From assembly GCA_036841525.1 (NCBI GenBank), contig DAITVZ010000009.1:1-64000 (forward strand): DNA of 64,000 nucleotides, written 5' to 3'. Every line of letters begins with the position of its first letter. The first letter of the stretch is position 1. Positions 9,048 through 17,388 of this stretch are shown here, in pieces. The notes under the pieces are model-generated. The model was not told the DNA's origin and did not search any database. It saw nothing but the letters and a program-made list of their open reading frames with translations. Both the position numbers and the translations under genes were made by a program. The DNA comes from JAAYEA01 sp012689325 (GTDB lineage: Bacteria > Chloroflexota > Anaerolineae > JAAYEA01).

Positions 9048-10034
9048 ATGTGGCAGGTCGCCGGGCATGAATGGGCCGTCAAGCTCTTGCAGCAGAGCCT
9101 GGCAGCGAACCATTGCGCCCACGCTTACCTGTTCATCGGCCCGCCGCAGATCGGCAAGACAACCCTGGCGTTGGAGCTGGCCAAGGCGCTCAACTGCACC
9201 GACGCTGAGCGGCCCTGCGGCCGCTGCCTATCCTGCACCAAGATCGCCCATGGCGTGCACCCCGACGTGCGGATCATCGAAGCGCAGGAGGGCGCGCTCA
9301 AAATCGCCCAGGTGCGCGAGTTGCAGCGGGAAGCGATCCTGGCGCCTTTCGAGGGCAAGCGGCGCGTCTATATCCTGCCCGACTTTCAGCAAGCCACCCC
9401 GGACGCCGCCAACTGCCTGCTGAAGACCCTGGAGGAGCCGCCGCCCAGCGTCATGCTCATCCTGACGGCGACGGACCCAGGGGCGCTCCTGCCCACCATC
9501 ATCTCGCGTTGCCAGGTGCTGGCGCTGCACTCCCTGTCCACGCAGGAAACGCGCCAGGCGTTGCAGGCAACCTGCCAGGCCGACGCCGCCCGCATCGAGT
9601 TGCTGGCCCGGCTCTCCGAGGGGCGCGTGGGCTGGGCCATCGGCGCTTGCCGGGATGAGCAGGTGCTCAAGGCGCGAGAGCGATGGATAGACCTCCTGGC
9701 GCGGCTGCCCGAGGAAAGGCTGATGGGGCGGATGCGTGTGGCGGAAGAGCTCGGGCAAAAGCCTGACCAGGTGCCGGGCGCGTTGGACCTCTGGCTGCTG
9801 TGGTGGCGGGATATCCTGCTCAGCCAGGTGGGCTGCCCGGAGCTGATCACCAACATCGACCGGGCCGATCACATCGCGGAGAGCGCCCCCCGCTACCAAA
9901 CGGGCGAGATTCAGCGCTTCATCCAGAGCATTCAGCGGACGAAAACGGAACTGGACGGGAACGCCAACCTGAGGCTGGCCCTGGAAGTCCTGTGCATGGA
10001 CTGTCCCGCGCCGCGGCTAGGCCTTAACCCATAG
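9048..10034 (+). CDS. holB: DNA polymerase III subunit delta'
   Basis: A 328-residue clamp-loader subunit. Walker-type loop GPPQIGKTT at residues 31-39, a four-Cys zinc knuckle at C50, C57, C60 and C63, and the conserved SRC motif in ISRCQ. These place it in the delta'/gamma AAA+ group; its length and the single copy before ricT fit delta'. It loads the beta clamp on DNA together with delta and tau. GAAGGAG lies 6 nt before the ATG at 9048, and the promoter is just upstream. RicT follows after 15 nt, an order common in Firmicutes and relatives (holB-yaaT). Confidence 0.93.
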   Translation: MWQVAGHEWAVKLLQQSLAANHCAHAYLFIGPPQIGKTTLALELAKALNCTDAERPCGRCLSCTKIAHGVHPDVRIIEAQEGALKIAQVRELQREAILAPFEGKRRVYILPDFQQATPDAANCLLKTLEEPPPSVMLILTATDPGALLPTIISRCQVLALHSLSTQETRQALQATCQADAARIELLARLSEGRVGWAIGACRDEQVLKARERWIDLLARLPEERLMGRMRVAEELGQKPDQVPGALDLWLLWWRDILLSQVGCPELITNIDRADHIAESAPRYQTGEIQRFIQSIQRTKTELDGNANLRLALEVLCMDCPAPRLGLNP

Positions 10035-10049
10035 AGAGGTTGCTGGTAT

Positions 10050-11105
10050 ATGCCTAACGTCATCGGTGTCCGCTTCAAGGAAGCGGGCAAGATCTATTAC
10101 TTTGACCCGGGGAACATCCAAGACCTGAAGGTGGACGATTACGTCATCGTCCAGACCGCGCGCGGCTATGAGGCCGGTCAGGTCGCCATCGCGCCGCATC
10201 CCGTGCCCGACCAAGAGGTGGTCGGGCAGCTCAAACAGGTGGTCCGTTGCGCCTCGGCCATCGACCTGCTGGCCAAGCAACGCTACAGCCTCAGGGAACA
10301 GCAAGCCGTGGAGGCCTGCCGCGCCAAGGTGGCCGAGTACAACCTGCCCATGAAGGTGGTCGGCGCCGAGTATAGCTTTGACGGCAATTCGCTGGTCTTC
10401 TTTTTCACCGCCGACAAGCGCGTGGATTTTCGGGACCTGGTGCGCGACCTGGCGCGCACCTTCCGGACGCGGATCGAGCTGCGCCAGATCGGCGTGCGCG
10501 ACGAGGCCAAGCTCATCGGCGGCATCGGCCCCTGCGGGCGGGCGCTCTGTTGCAGCACCTATCTCGCCGATTTCAAGCCGGTTTCGATCAAGATGGCCAA
10601 GCAACAGGACCTGCCGCTCAGCCCCATGGAAATCTCGGGCCTGTGCGGCCGCTTGCTGTGTTGTCTCGGCTATGAGGATGACTATTACCGCGAGGCCAAG
10701 CGACAGTTCCCCAAGATGGGCGACACCGTGGACACGCCCGATGGCCCAGGCCGCGTCTGCGGCGTCAACGTGATCAAGCAGACCCTGCAGGTATTCTTGG
10801 AGAGCGAGGCCACCGTCGAGATCCCGTGGAGAGTGCCGGGCGACGAGGAGGAAGAGGTGGCCGCCCCGGAGGACCGGCCCGCGCCAGCGCCGCGGCCAGC
10901 CCCGCGGCCACCGCGTCGGCCCGCCCCGCCCGTGCAGAGCCGAGAGCCCGAGGAAGCCGAAGAACCCATGGAACCGGCCACGCCCGCGCCAGCGCCGACG
11001 GAGCAGCCAGCGGAGGGCCAGCCGCGCTCCAACCGACGCTCCCGCCGCCGGCGCTCCAGAAGGCGCCCGTCCTCGGGGAACCCGCAAAACACAACAGGGG
11101 CCTGA
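10050..11105 (+). CDS. ricT: RicT/YaaT-like PSP1-domain protein
   Basis: A 351-residue protein with the PSP1 domain over about residues 50-240. Diagnostic Cys-rich motifs are IGPCGRALCCS and GLCGRLLCC, which in the RicAFT complex of Bacillus help bind Fe-S clusters; that complex stimulates RNase Y. An RNase Y gene is 1.2 kb away (12283-13815), which fits a shared role in RNA maturation. The tail after about residue 255 is rich in Pro, Ala and Glu and ends in an Arg-Ser-rich basic stretch, probably disordered and nucleic-acid binding. It overlaps the terminator that ends the transcript. Confidence 0.9.
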   Translation: MPNVIGVRFKEAGKIYYFDPGNIQDLKVDDYVIVQTARGYEAGQVAIAPHPVPDQEVVGQLKQVVRCASAIDLLAKQRYSLREQQAVEACRAKVAEYNLPMKVVGAEYSFDGNSLVFFFTADKRVDFRDLVRDLARTFRTRIELRQIGVRDEAKLIGGIGPCGRALCCSTYLADFKPVSIKMAKQQDLPLSPMEISGLCGRLLCCLGYEDDYYREAKRQFPKMGDTVDTPDGPGRVCGVNVIKQTLQVFLESEATVEIPWRVPGDEEEEVAAPEDRPAPAPRPAPRPPRRPAPPVQSREPEEAEEPMEPATPAPAPTEQPAEGQPRSNRRSRRRRSRRRPSSGNPQNTTGA

Positions 11106-11122
11106 TCCAGGCCCCTGTTTTT
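11093..11122 (+). terminator. intrinsic terminator of holB-ricT
   Basis: A perfect 12-bp stem (11093-11104 with 11108-11119), 3-nt loop ATC and five T at 11118-11122. The ricT stop codon lies inside the hairpin. On the other strand no T tract follows, so it acts mainly on the plus strand. Confidence 0.9.
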
Positions 11123-11125
11123 CGT

Positions 11126-11950
11126 CTATCTTGCGCGCTCTGCCGCTTGCCGGAGCGCTTCCGGCGCGCCCTCAGGCGCCTCGATCTCGCCCAGGCGCGA
11201 TTCCGGCAGGATGCCCCCGCCGTGGAAATCGCTGCCGCCCGTCACCAGCAGCCCATAGCGAGCGGCCAGCTCGAGCAAAAAGCCCGTCTCCCGCGCCGAG
11301 TAGCCGGGATAGTAGGCTTCCAACCCAGCCAGGCCGGCGCTCACCAGCTCCGGCACCGCGTCCATCAGTTGCAGCGGGTGCGCCAGCACCGCCACGCCCC
11401 CGGCCTCGCGAATGAGGGCGATCGCCTGCGCGGGGGTCAGCTTGAACCGTTCCACGTGAGCGGGCCCGCCCTTGCCGATGTAGCGAGCAAAGGCATCCGC
11501 CGTGGAGGCCGCATAGCCGCGCTCCACCAGGGCCTGGGCCACGTGCGGGCGCCCCACTGCGGCGCCCTCTCCCGCGATCTCGAGCACACGCTCCCACTCC
11601 AAAGGCAACCCCATGGCCCCCAGCCGCTTGACCATGGTCTGCGCGCGCCCAAGCCGCCCCTCGCGCAGGTGGCTCAACACGCCCTGCAAGCGCTCCGAGC
11701 CCAGCTCCACATAGTAGCCCAGGACGTGCAGCTCGGTGTGTCCAAACTCGGCATTGATCTCCACCGCCGCGATAGCTTCCAGCGCGCTGGCTGCGGCGGC
11801 TTGTTGGGCCTCTGGGACGCCAGCGGTCGTATCATGGTCCGCTATGGCGATGGCGCGCAGGCCCAGGCGCACCGACATCTCTACCACCTGCCTCGGCGGG
11901 TACGCCCCGTCCGAGGCGGTGGTATGAACATGCAGGTCAACTCTCCCCAT
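11126..11950 (-). CDS. PHP-domain phosphoesterase (RNase AM/TrpH-like)
   Basis: A 274-residue PHP protein. Metal motifs are DLHVHTTASDG at residues 5-15, IADHDTT at about 36-42, VEINAEF, AHP in VLAHPLQL, and GGSDFHG near residue 241. The E. coli homologue (YciV/TrpH, RNase AM) removes 5' nucleotides from RNA and hydrolyses 3',5'-nucleoside bisphosphates. Its ATG directly follows the spoVS stop TAA with no gap, so the two are translated together. An RNA-processing role would match the nearby RNase Y. Confidence 0.9.
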   Translation of the reverse strand: MGRVDLHVHTTASDGAYPPRQVVEMSVRLGLRAIAIADHDTTAGVPEAQQAAAASALEAIAAVEINAEFGHTELHVLGYYVELGSERLQGVLSHLREGRLGRAQTMVKRLGAMGLPLEWERVLEIAGEGAAVGRPHVAQALVERGYAASTADAFARYIGKGGPAHVERFKLTPAQAIALIREAGGVAVLAHPLQLMDAVPELVSAGLAGLEAYYPGYSARETGFLLELAARYGLLVTGGSDFHGGGILPESRLGEIEAPEGAPEALRQAAERAR

Positions 11951-12211
11951 TTACCGCGGCTCGATAACCAACTTGACGGCGGTCCGCTCCTGGTCACCGA
12001 TGGTGACCTCGGTGAAGGAGGGGATGCAGATCGCGTCGATCCCCTCCTCGGCCAGGTATCCGCGCGCGATGGCAGCAGCCTTGACCGCCTGGTTTACAGC
12101 GCCAGCTCCAATGGCCTGGACCTCTGCTCGGTTCGACTCCCTGATGACACCCGCGATAGCACCCGCAACCGCCGTTGATCGAGACTTTGCAGACACTTTG
12201 AGTACATCCAT
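11951..12211 (-). CDS. spoVS: SpoVS-family protein
   Basis: An 86-residue protein matching the usual SpoVS length, starting MDVLKVSAKSR and holding the conserved AIGAGAVNQAVKAAAIARGYL. SpoVS is an Alba-like fold thought to bind nucleic acids; in Bacillus it affects septation and spore coat formation, but it is also widespread in non-spore-formers such as Chloroflexota and Thermus. ATG at 12211 with AAGGAGG 6 nt upstream. It sits between rny and the PHP gene, so an RNA-linked role is plausible. Confidence 0.95.
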   Translation of the reverse strand: MDVLKVSAKSRSTAVAGAIAGVIRESNRAEVQAIGAGAVNQAVKAAAIARGYLAEEGIDAICIPSFTEVTIGDQERTAVKLVIEPR

Positions 12212-12282
12212 CTGTTGCCTCCTTCGGGCCATTGCGTCTGGGAAGTTGCCCCTGTTTTAGCAGGGTAGAGGCCTTTCCAGAA

Positions 12283-13815
12283 CTACTTGGCGAAATCGAC
12301 GGCTCGTGTCTCTCGAATCACGGTCACTTTGATCTGGCCAGGATAGTCTAGCCCCTCCTCGATTTTCTTGGCGATGTCTCTAGCCAGCAGCGTCGACTCG
12401 GCATCGGTGATCGAATCGGGCTGCACGATGATGCGCACTTCGCGCCCAGCCTGGATCGCGAAGGCCTCTTCGACGCCAGCGAACGACCGAGCGATCTCTT
12501 CCAGCGTCTTGACGCGCCGGATATAGTTTTCCAGGGTCTCGCGACGAGCGCCGGGGCGCGCGCCCGAGATGGCGTCCGCGGCCTGGACCAGCACAGCCTC
12601 CAAGCTCTGAGGCTCTTCCTCCGCATGGTGCGCGCCGATGGCATTCGCCAGCGCCTCGGAGGCGTTGAGCCGCTTGGCAATGTCCGCGCCGATCAGCGCA
12701 TGCGGCCCATCCACCTGATGGTCCACCGCCTTGCCGATATCATGCAACAGGCCCGCCTCCCGGGCCAGCGTCACGTTCGCCCCCAACTCGGCCGCCATCG
12801 TTCCCGCCAGGTAAGCTGTTTCCAGCGAATGCTGCAAGCAGTTCTGCCCATAGCTCGAGCGGAACTTGAGCTGGCCGACGAGCTTGATGAACTCGGGGTG
12901 CAGGCCATGCACGCCGGACTCGTAGGCGGCCCGCTCGCCCTCCTCGCGGATGATGGCTTCCACCTCCTGGCGAGCCTTCTCCACGACCTTTTCGATGCGC
13001 CCGGGGTGGATACGCCCATCCAGCACCAGCTTGCTGAGCGCCATCCGGGCTACTTCACGGCGGACGGGGTCAAAACTGGAAATGATCACGGCCTCGGGCG
13101 TGTCATCCACCACCAGGTCCACGCCCGTGATGTTCTCGATGGTGCGGATATTGCGCCCGCCGCGGCCGATGATGCGGCCCTTCATCTCGTCATTAGGCAA
13201 CGGCACCGAGGAGACGGTCACCTCCGAAACCTGATCGGACGCGGTGCGCTGAATCGCCAGCGTGATGATCTCGCGCGCCTTGCGGTCGGCCTCCTCGTGC
13301 GCCTGGAGCTCCACCTCGCGCACCACACGCGCCGCATCGCGCCGCGCTTCCTCGCGAATGCGATCCAGCAAGATCTCCTTGGCCTGCTCCACCGTCAGCC
13401 CCGAGATGCGCTCCAACTCGGCCAGTTGCGCCCGTTCCATCCCGTTCAGTTTCTCAGCCCGGACCTCGAGCTCCTTTTCCTTAGCCGCTATCTTGCGATC
13501 GCGGGTCTCCAGGCCATCCATCCGGGCGTCCAGGCGCTCGCGTTGGGCCTGAAGCCGCTGCTCCTGCCGCTGCACCTCGCGCCGCCGGTTCTTGATCTCT
13601 TCCTCGGCCTCGTCGCGCAGCTTGAGCGCCTCATCCTTGGCCGCGAGTTCGATCTCCCTGGCCTGGGTCTTGACCTGATTCATAAGCTCTTCTGCCTCCA
13701 GGTCGCGCGCCTGAATCTCCTTGCGCGACAGCACCTGGTGCAGGTAATATCCCACAGCTCCGCCGGCGGCCAGGCCGACCAGCAGGCCGATCAACACAAA
13801 CAATACATCTCCCAT
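12283..13815 (-). CDS. rny: ribonuclease Y
   Basis: A 510-residue endoribonuclease. One N-terminal membrane segment (residues about 4-24), a long coiled coil (30-190), a KH domain with GRGG at 217-220, and an HD domain with H358-D359 in LLHDIGKAVD. It starts mRNA decay at the membrane. Length agrees with the family (about 510-520). The PHP phosphoesterase and SpoVS genes lie downstream in the same direction, and RicT is close by. No clear intrinsic terminator separates it from spoVS; only a 5-bp hairpin is seen near 12255. Confidence 0.97.
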   Translation of the reverse strand: MGDVLFVLIGLLVGLAAGGAVGYYLHQVLSRKEIQARDLEAEELMNQVKTQAREIELAAKDEALKLRDEAEEEIKNRRREVQRQEQRLQAQRERLDARMDGLETRDRKIAAKEKELEVRAEKLNGMERAQLAELERISGLTVEQAKEILLDRIREEARRDAARVVREVELQAHEEADRKAREIITLAIQRTASDQVSEVTVSSVPLPNDEMKGRIIGRGGRNIRTIENITGVDLVVDDTPEAVIISSFDPVRREVARMALSKLVLDGRIHPGRIEKVVEKARQEVEAIIREEGERAAYESGVHGLHPEFIKLVGQLKFRSSYGQNCLQHSLETAYLAGTMAAELGANVTLAREAGLLHDIGKAVDHQVDGPHALIGADIAKRLNASEALANAIGAHHAEEEPQSLEAVLVQAADAISGARPGARRETLENYIRRVKTLEEIARSFAGVEEAFAIQAGREVRIIVQPDSITDAESTLLARDIAKKIEEGLDYPGQIKVTVIRETRAVDFAK

Positions 13816-13868
13816 GGTCTCTTTCCCCTGAGTTTATGTGATATCTTGGACACTGGGGCCAAGTCCGT

Positions 13869-14528
13869 CTAGCTAGAACGAGCGTCCTCTCGGTTGCTCG
13901 CGCACTCTCGCCAGAGCCGTTCGACGACATCCTTGATGACGTCATAGCCAAAGCCACGACGCTGCAAGAAGCCTCCCAGTCGGCGTCGAAAGGTCTGGTA
14001 ATCCAGGCGAGCGAGCCTTTGCGCCCGCCCCTCAGCGGCGCGATAGGCGCTATCGGCCTCATCGATGCCCTGAAGGGCCTTCTCGATCACCTGGTCGCTG
14101 ACACCTTTTTGGCGCAGCTCTTGACTCATCGCCCACCGCGAGCGCGGTCTGAACTCCTCGCGGTTATCCACCCAGAACTCGGCAAAGCCTGGGTCGCTTA
14201 GCCACCCTTCCTCTTGGAGCCGGGCCGCCACCTGCGCCACCGCGGAATCCGCCAGTCCCTTACTCTGCAGATGCCGCTCCACCTCTGCCCGGCTACGCGG
14301 GCGGTACGAAAGGAAGCGCAGCGCGCGCTCATAGGCCCGATACTCCACATCGCGGCTCTGCAGCTCCTCGCATTCTTCCGGCGAGAGCTGTTGCCCGACC
14401 CCTAGATCTGCCGCGATGGAGGCGTGCAAACCAAAGGCAAAAGCCCCATCGAGATAGACGTTAAGCCGATCCTCCTTTCTCTGTTGCGGAACCAGGTTGG
14501 TAATCGTTTTCAGAGATTCCATGTTCAT
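13869..14528 (-). CDS. recX: RecX, regulator of RecA
   Basis: A 219-residue protein with three RecX tandem helical repeats: YERALRFLSYRPRSRAEVE, LQEEGWLSDPGFAEFWV and RRRLGGFLQRRGFGYDVIKDV. RecX inhibits RecA filament growth. It lies downstream of recA in the same direction but is separated by 350 nt with a strong hairpin. Two ATG codons (14528 and 14522) are possible; neither has a strong SD. A palindromic GGGCATGCCC at about 14536-14545 lies just upstream and could hinder ribosome access. Confidence 0.93.
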   Translation of the reverse strand: MNMESLKTITNLVPQQRKEDRLNVYLDGAFAFGLHASIAADLGVGQQLSPEECEELQSRDVEYRAYERALRFLSYRPRSRAEVERHLQSKGLADSAVAQVAARLQEEGWLSDPGFAEFWVDNREEFRPRSRWAMSQELRQKGVSDQVIEKALQGIDEADSAYRAAEGRAQRLARLDYQTFRRRLGGFLQRRGFGYDVIKDVVERLWRECASNREDARSS

Positions 14529-14579
14529 CCATGCCGGGCATGCCCATTCCAGGGCCTAAAGGGCAACCCCTCGAAACAT

Positions 14580-14611
14580 AAAAGCTGCGGCCCGACAGGA
14601 CCACAGCTTTT
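14580..14611 (-). terminator. recA-recX intergenic hairpin (intrinsic terminator or attenuator)
   Basis: A 14-bp stem with a 4-nt loop. On the minus-strand RNA all 14 pairs form (two G-U); on the plus-strand RNA two become C-A mismatches, so the structure appears selected in the recA direction. The stem begins with AAAA and ends with UUUU, so the U tract lies inside the stem. It would limit recX expression to read-through. Confidence 0.75.
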
Positions 14612-14878
14612 ACACACTTGGGACGATGCAAAGGGAACCAGTTCGAGTCTGATGACGCTTTAGCGATTTTGTTATCGGTTATGCTACCAGGGACCTGCCG
14701 AGCTCGCCAGATAGCATACTTACAAATAACGCACCCTGGGCTGTGAGCGTACCCTGAGCCTAGACTTCAGGCTCCCCCAATCAAGCACCGACTCGTTTGA
14801 ACCATGTGCCCCTTGCCCCAACGGATAGCTATGGCCTACTTGTAGCCTATGAACCCAGCGCCTTTCAGCGCGCCGTGC
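14612..14878. other. non-coding spacer between recA and recX, no gene recognised
   Basis: About 267 nt with no convincing reading frame, visibly less GC-rich than its neighbours. A small hairpin AGCCT-N7-AGGCT lies around 14758-14774. I looked for tRNA, tmRNA, SRP, 6S and RNase P signatures on both strands and found none. It could be a recA 3' UTR or hold an unrecognised small RNA. Confidence 0.5.
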
Positions 14879-15937
14879 CTACGCGTCATCGTCCTCTTCG
14901 CCCTCGTCGCCATCAGTCATGCTGCCAAAGCTGAGGGGGTGATCAAAGCTCTCCTTACGGACCCGCCCCTCGATCTCGTCCCTGAGCTCGGGATTGGCTT
15001 TCAGAAACTCTTTGGCGTTCTCGCGACCCTGGCCCAGGCGCGTCTCGCCGTAGGAATAGTAGGCGCCGCGCTTGTTGATGATGTCCAGCTCGGTGCCCAC
15101 ATCCAGCAGGTCGCCTTCCTTGGAAATACCCTCATTGTACATGATGTCGAACTCGGCGACCTTGAAAGGCGAGGCCACCTTGTTCTTCTTGACGCGCACG
15201 CGGACGCGGTTGCCGATGATGTCGGCGCCCTTCTTGATGCTATCCAGACGGCGCATATCCAGCCGCACCGCCGCATAGAACTTGAGCGCGTTGCCGCCAG
15301 TGGTCGTCTCCGGGTTCCCGAACAGCACGCCGATCTTCATGCGCAACTGGTTGGTAAAGATCACCGCCGTGTTGGAGCGCTTGATCGCCCCCACCAGCTT
15401 GCGCAGCGCCTGCGACATGAGACGAGCCTGGAGACCCATGTGGGAATCCCCCATCTCGCCTTCGATCTCGGCCCTGGGCACCAGCGCCGCGACCGAGTCC
15501 ACGACGACGATATCCACCGCGCCGCTGCGCACCAGCGCCTCAGCGATCTCTAGCGCCTGCTCGCCGGTATCTGGCTGCGAGATGTACATCTCTTCCACGT
15601 TCACGCCGCAACGCGCCGCATAAACCGGGTCCATGGCGTTCTCGACGTCGATGAAAGCCGCCACGCCGCCGCGCCGTTGCGCCTCGGCGATGATATGCTG
15701 GGCCAGCGTCGTCTTGCCCGACGATTCCGGGCCATAGATCTCGGTGATGCGACCGCGAGGGATGCCACCGATTCCCAAAGCGATATCCAGCGAGACCGAG
15801 CCGGTGGGGATCGCCTCGATATTCAGGTTAGAGGCCTCTCCCATCTTCATGATCGCGCCATCGCCGAACCGTTTCTTGAGCTGCGCGAGCGTCGTATCGA
15901 GGGCTTTGTCTTTGCCCACTTCCGGAACAGTTGCCAT
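14879..15937 (-). CDS. recA: recombinase RecA
   Basis: A 352-residue RecA. Walker A GPESSGKT at 69-76, the catalytic Glu99 in FIDVENAMDP (E. coli Glu96), Walker B VVVDSVAAL, loop L2 MKIGVLFGNPETTTGG, and an acidic C-terminus (DGDEGEEDDDA) as usual. The residue after the catalytic Glu is Asn100 where most RecA have His. The start is ATG at 15937, with AAGGAG only 3 nt upstream. Its own promoter and a possible LexA-type operator lie upstream. Confidence 0.98.
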   Translation of the reverse strand: MATVPEVGKDKALDTTLAQLKKRFGDGAIMKMGEASNLNIEAIPTGSVSLDIALGIGGIPRGRITEIYGPESSGKTTLAQHIIAEAQRRGGVAAFIDVENAMDPVYAARCGVNVEEMYISQPDTGEQALEIAEALVRSGAVDIVVVDSVAALVPRAEIEGEMGDSHMGLQARLMSQALRKLVGAIKRSNTAVIFTNQLRMKIGVLFGNPETTTGGNALKFYAAVRLDMRRLDSIKKGADIIGNRVRVRVKKNKVASPFKVAEFDIMYNEGISKEGDLLDVGTELDIINKRGAYYSYGETRLGQGRENAKEFLKANPELRDEIEGRVRKESFDHPLSFGSMTDGDEGEEDDDA

Positions 15938-15950
15938 GAGCTCCTTTCGT

Positions 15951-15967
15951 GAACAGCGAATGTGTTC
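15951..15967. promoter_or_regulatory. inverted repeat upstream of recA, possible SOS operator
   Basis: GAACA-N7-TGTTC, a perfect 5-bp dyad with 7-nt spacer, lying about 12-28 nt after the predicted recA transcription start and 14 nt before the ATG. The half-site GAAC/GTTC is that of Gram-positive LexA boxes, but the spacing is wider than the Bacillus box (N4), so LexA binding is inference. Confidence 0.5.
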
Positions 15968-15985
15968 ACTACGCACGCTGTGTCT

Positions 15986-16014
15986 AGTTTACACTAAAAG
16001 GCAAGAAAAATCAA
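15986..16014 (-). promoter_or_regulatory. recA promoter
   Basis: On the minus strand: TTGATT (16009-16014), 17-nt spacer, TAAACT (15986-15991). Transcription would start near 15979, giving a leader of about 42 nt that contains the inverted repeat. Confidence 0.75.
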
Positions 16015-16052
16015 GTTTGACGTAATTGTTATGTGACAACTGCGTCATGTTC

Positions 16053-17378
16053 TCAGTCTGCAAAGAACTGCGGCAGGTCTCGGCGATGCGCCTCGAATAG
16101 CTCGTCCATCATCTTGACGATGTCGTCCCGATCCAGCCGCGCCTGGGTCTGCGGATCCTGCACAAACGCCTGCAGCGCCAGCTTGCGGTCCCCGCTCAGC
16201 GCCGCCGCGGCGGTCAGTTGCTGCGCGGCGATGTGGCCTCGCAGGGTGGCCGCCAGCGGCTCCGGCAGCGCGCCCACCTGCACCGACAGCAAGCCGTAGG
16301 CCCCGGCCACGCTGGTCACCTCCACCACCGCATCGTCAGGAAGATTGGGGATGGCGCCGCGGTTCAGCACGTTCACGCCGAACAGCTCGTTGCGGTTGGT
16401 CCGCAGCGACTCGATGATCTCCACCACCTCGATGGCCTCCGCGCCGGGCAGCACGTTCAGCGACACCGGCTCGCCCACGCCCGCGGCCCAATCCTCGGCC
16501 AGCTTTTCCCACTTGCAGACCCGGGCGCGCTCGCGTTCCATGCCGTGCACGTGCAGGTCGTATTTCATCTCTAGCCCTTGCAGGCGGCCCTGATACGGCT
16601 CCACCAACTGGCTCAACATGGGAAAGAACTCGGTGACATGACTCCAGCAATAGGGCAGCACGCCATAGGTCTGCAGCCCCCAGCGGATCACCGCGTTGTT
16701 GGCGCGCTCGGCCATCAGCGGGAAGGCGCTTTCGCCGCTGCGCAGCCGCACATCCAGCATAAAGGCGCAATGGTTCAGCCCGGCCATGGGCGCGGGGGTC
16801 ACGATCTCCTCCGGGGGGATTTGCGCCCACTGCGACAAATACGAGGCGTTGCGCGGGATGGAGACGCAACTGCACAGCCCCACCGTCTTGACCGCGGGAC
16901 GGTGGCGCAGCAGCGCGGTGACGATGGAGCTCACCGGGTTGGTATAGTTGAAAACCCAGGCGTTGGGCGCCACCTCGCTGACGTCCTCCACCACCTTGGC
17001 CAGGGCGGGGATGTGGCGGAACGCGCGCATGATCCCGCCAGGCCCGATGGAATCGGCCACCACCATATAGACCCCATACTTGGCGGGGATCTCGATGTCC
17101 TTCTCCCAGGCGTCCATGCCGCCCACCGAGATGGCGGTGATGACATAGTCCGCGCCCACGAGCGACGCCCGGCGGTCGGTGGTGCTCTCGATCTTGAGCT
17201 CGGCCCCTTCCTTCTCCACCAGGATGCGACAGAGGCGATCCATGACCTCCAGACGATGCGCGTCGACGTCCATCAGTGTGATGGTGCTGCCTTTGAGCAC
17301 CTCTGAGCCCAGGAACAACCGCATGAGCTGCGGCACAAAGGTGCTGCTTCCCCCGCCGATGATGGTGATCTTGGACAT
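16053..17378 (-). CDS. glycoside hydrolase family 4 protein with unusual CSCV motif
   Basis: A 441-residue GH4-family protein. NAD-binding IIGGGSSTFVPQ at residues 6-17, NYTNP at 144-148, and the metal-ligand His203 in GLNHC. The metal-ligand Cys169 is kept but is followed by Ser-Cys-Val (CSCV, 169-172), unlike the CHGV of the window's other GH4 (Cys169 at the same position). AAGGAGG lies 4 nt before the ATG. It begins 10 nt after mre11, so it is probably cotranscribed with DNA-repair genes, an odd pairing. Substrate unknown; it could be a GH4-like oxidoreductase with a changed specificity. Confidence 0.88.
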   Translation of the reverse strand: MSKITIIGGGSSTFVPQLMRLFLGSEVLKGSTITLMDVDAHRLEVMDRLCRILVEKEGAELKIESTTDRRASLVGADYVITAISVGGMDAWEKDIEIPAKYGVYMVVADSIGPGGIMRAFRHIPALAKVVEDVSEVAPNAWVFNYTNPVSSIVTALLRHRPAVKTVGLCSCVSIPRNASYLSQWAQIPPEEIVTPAPMAGLNHCAFMLDVRLRSGESAFPLMAERANNAVIRWGLQTYGVLPYCWSHVTEFFPMLSQLVEPYQGRLQGLEMKYDLHVHGMERERARVCKWEKLAEDWAAGVGEPVSLNVLPGAEAIEVVEIIESLRTNRNELFGVNVLNRGAIPNLPDDAVVEVTSVAGAYGLLSVQVGALPEPLAATLRGHIAAQQLTAAAALSGDRKLALQAFVQDPQTQARLDRDDIVKMMDELFEAHRRDLPQFFAD

Positions 17379-17388
17379 GCGCCCTCCT

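Noticed and set aside
14635..14655. A tRNA T-arm-like GTTCGAGTC in the recA-recX spacer
   Set aside because: The flanking bases do not form a five-pair T stem and no acceptor, D or anticodon arm can be built on either strand.
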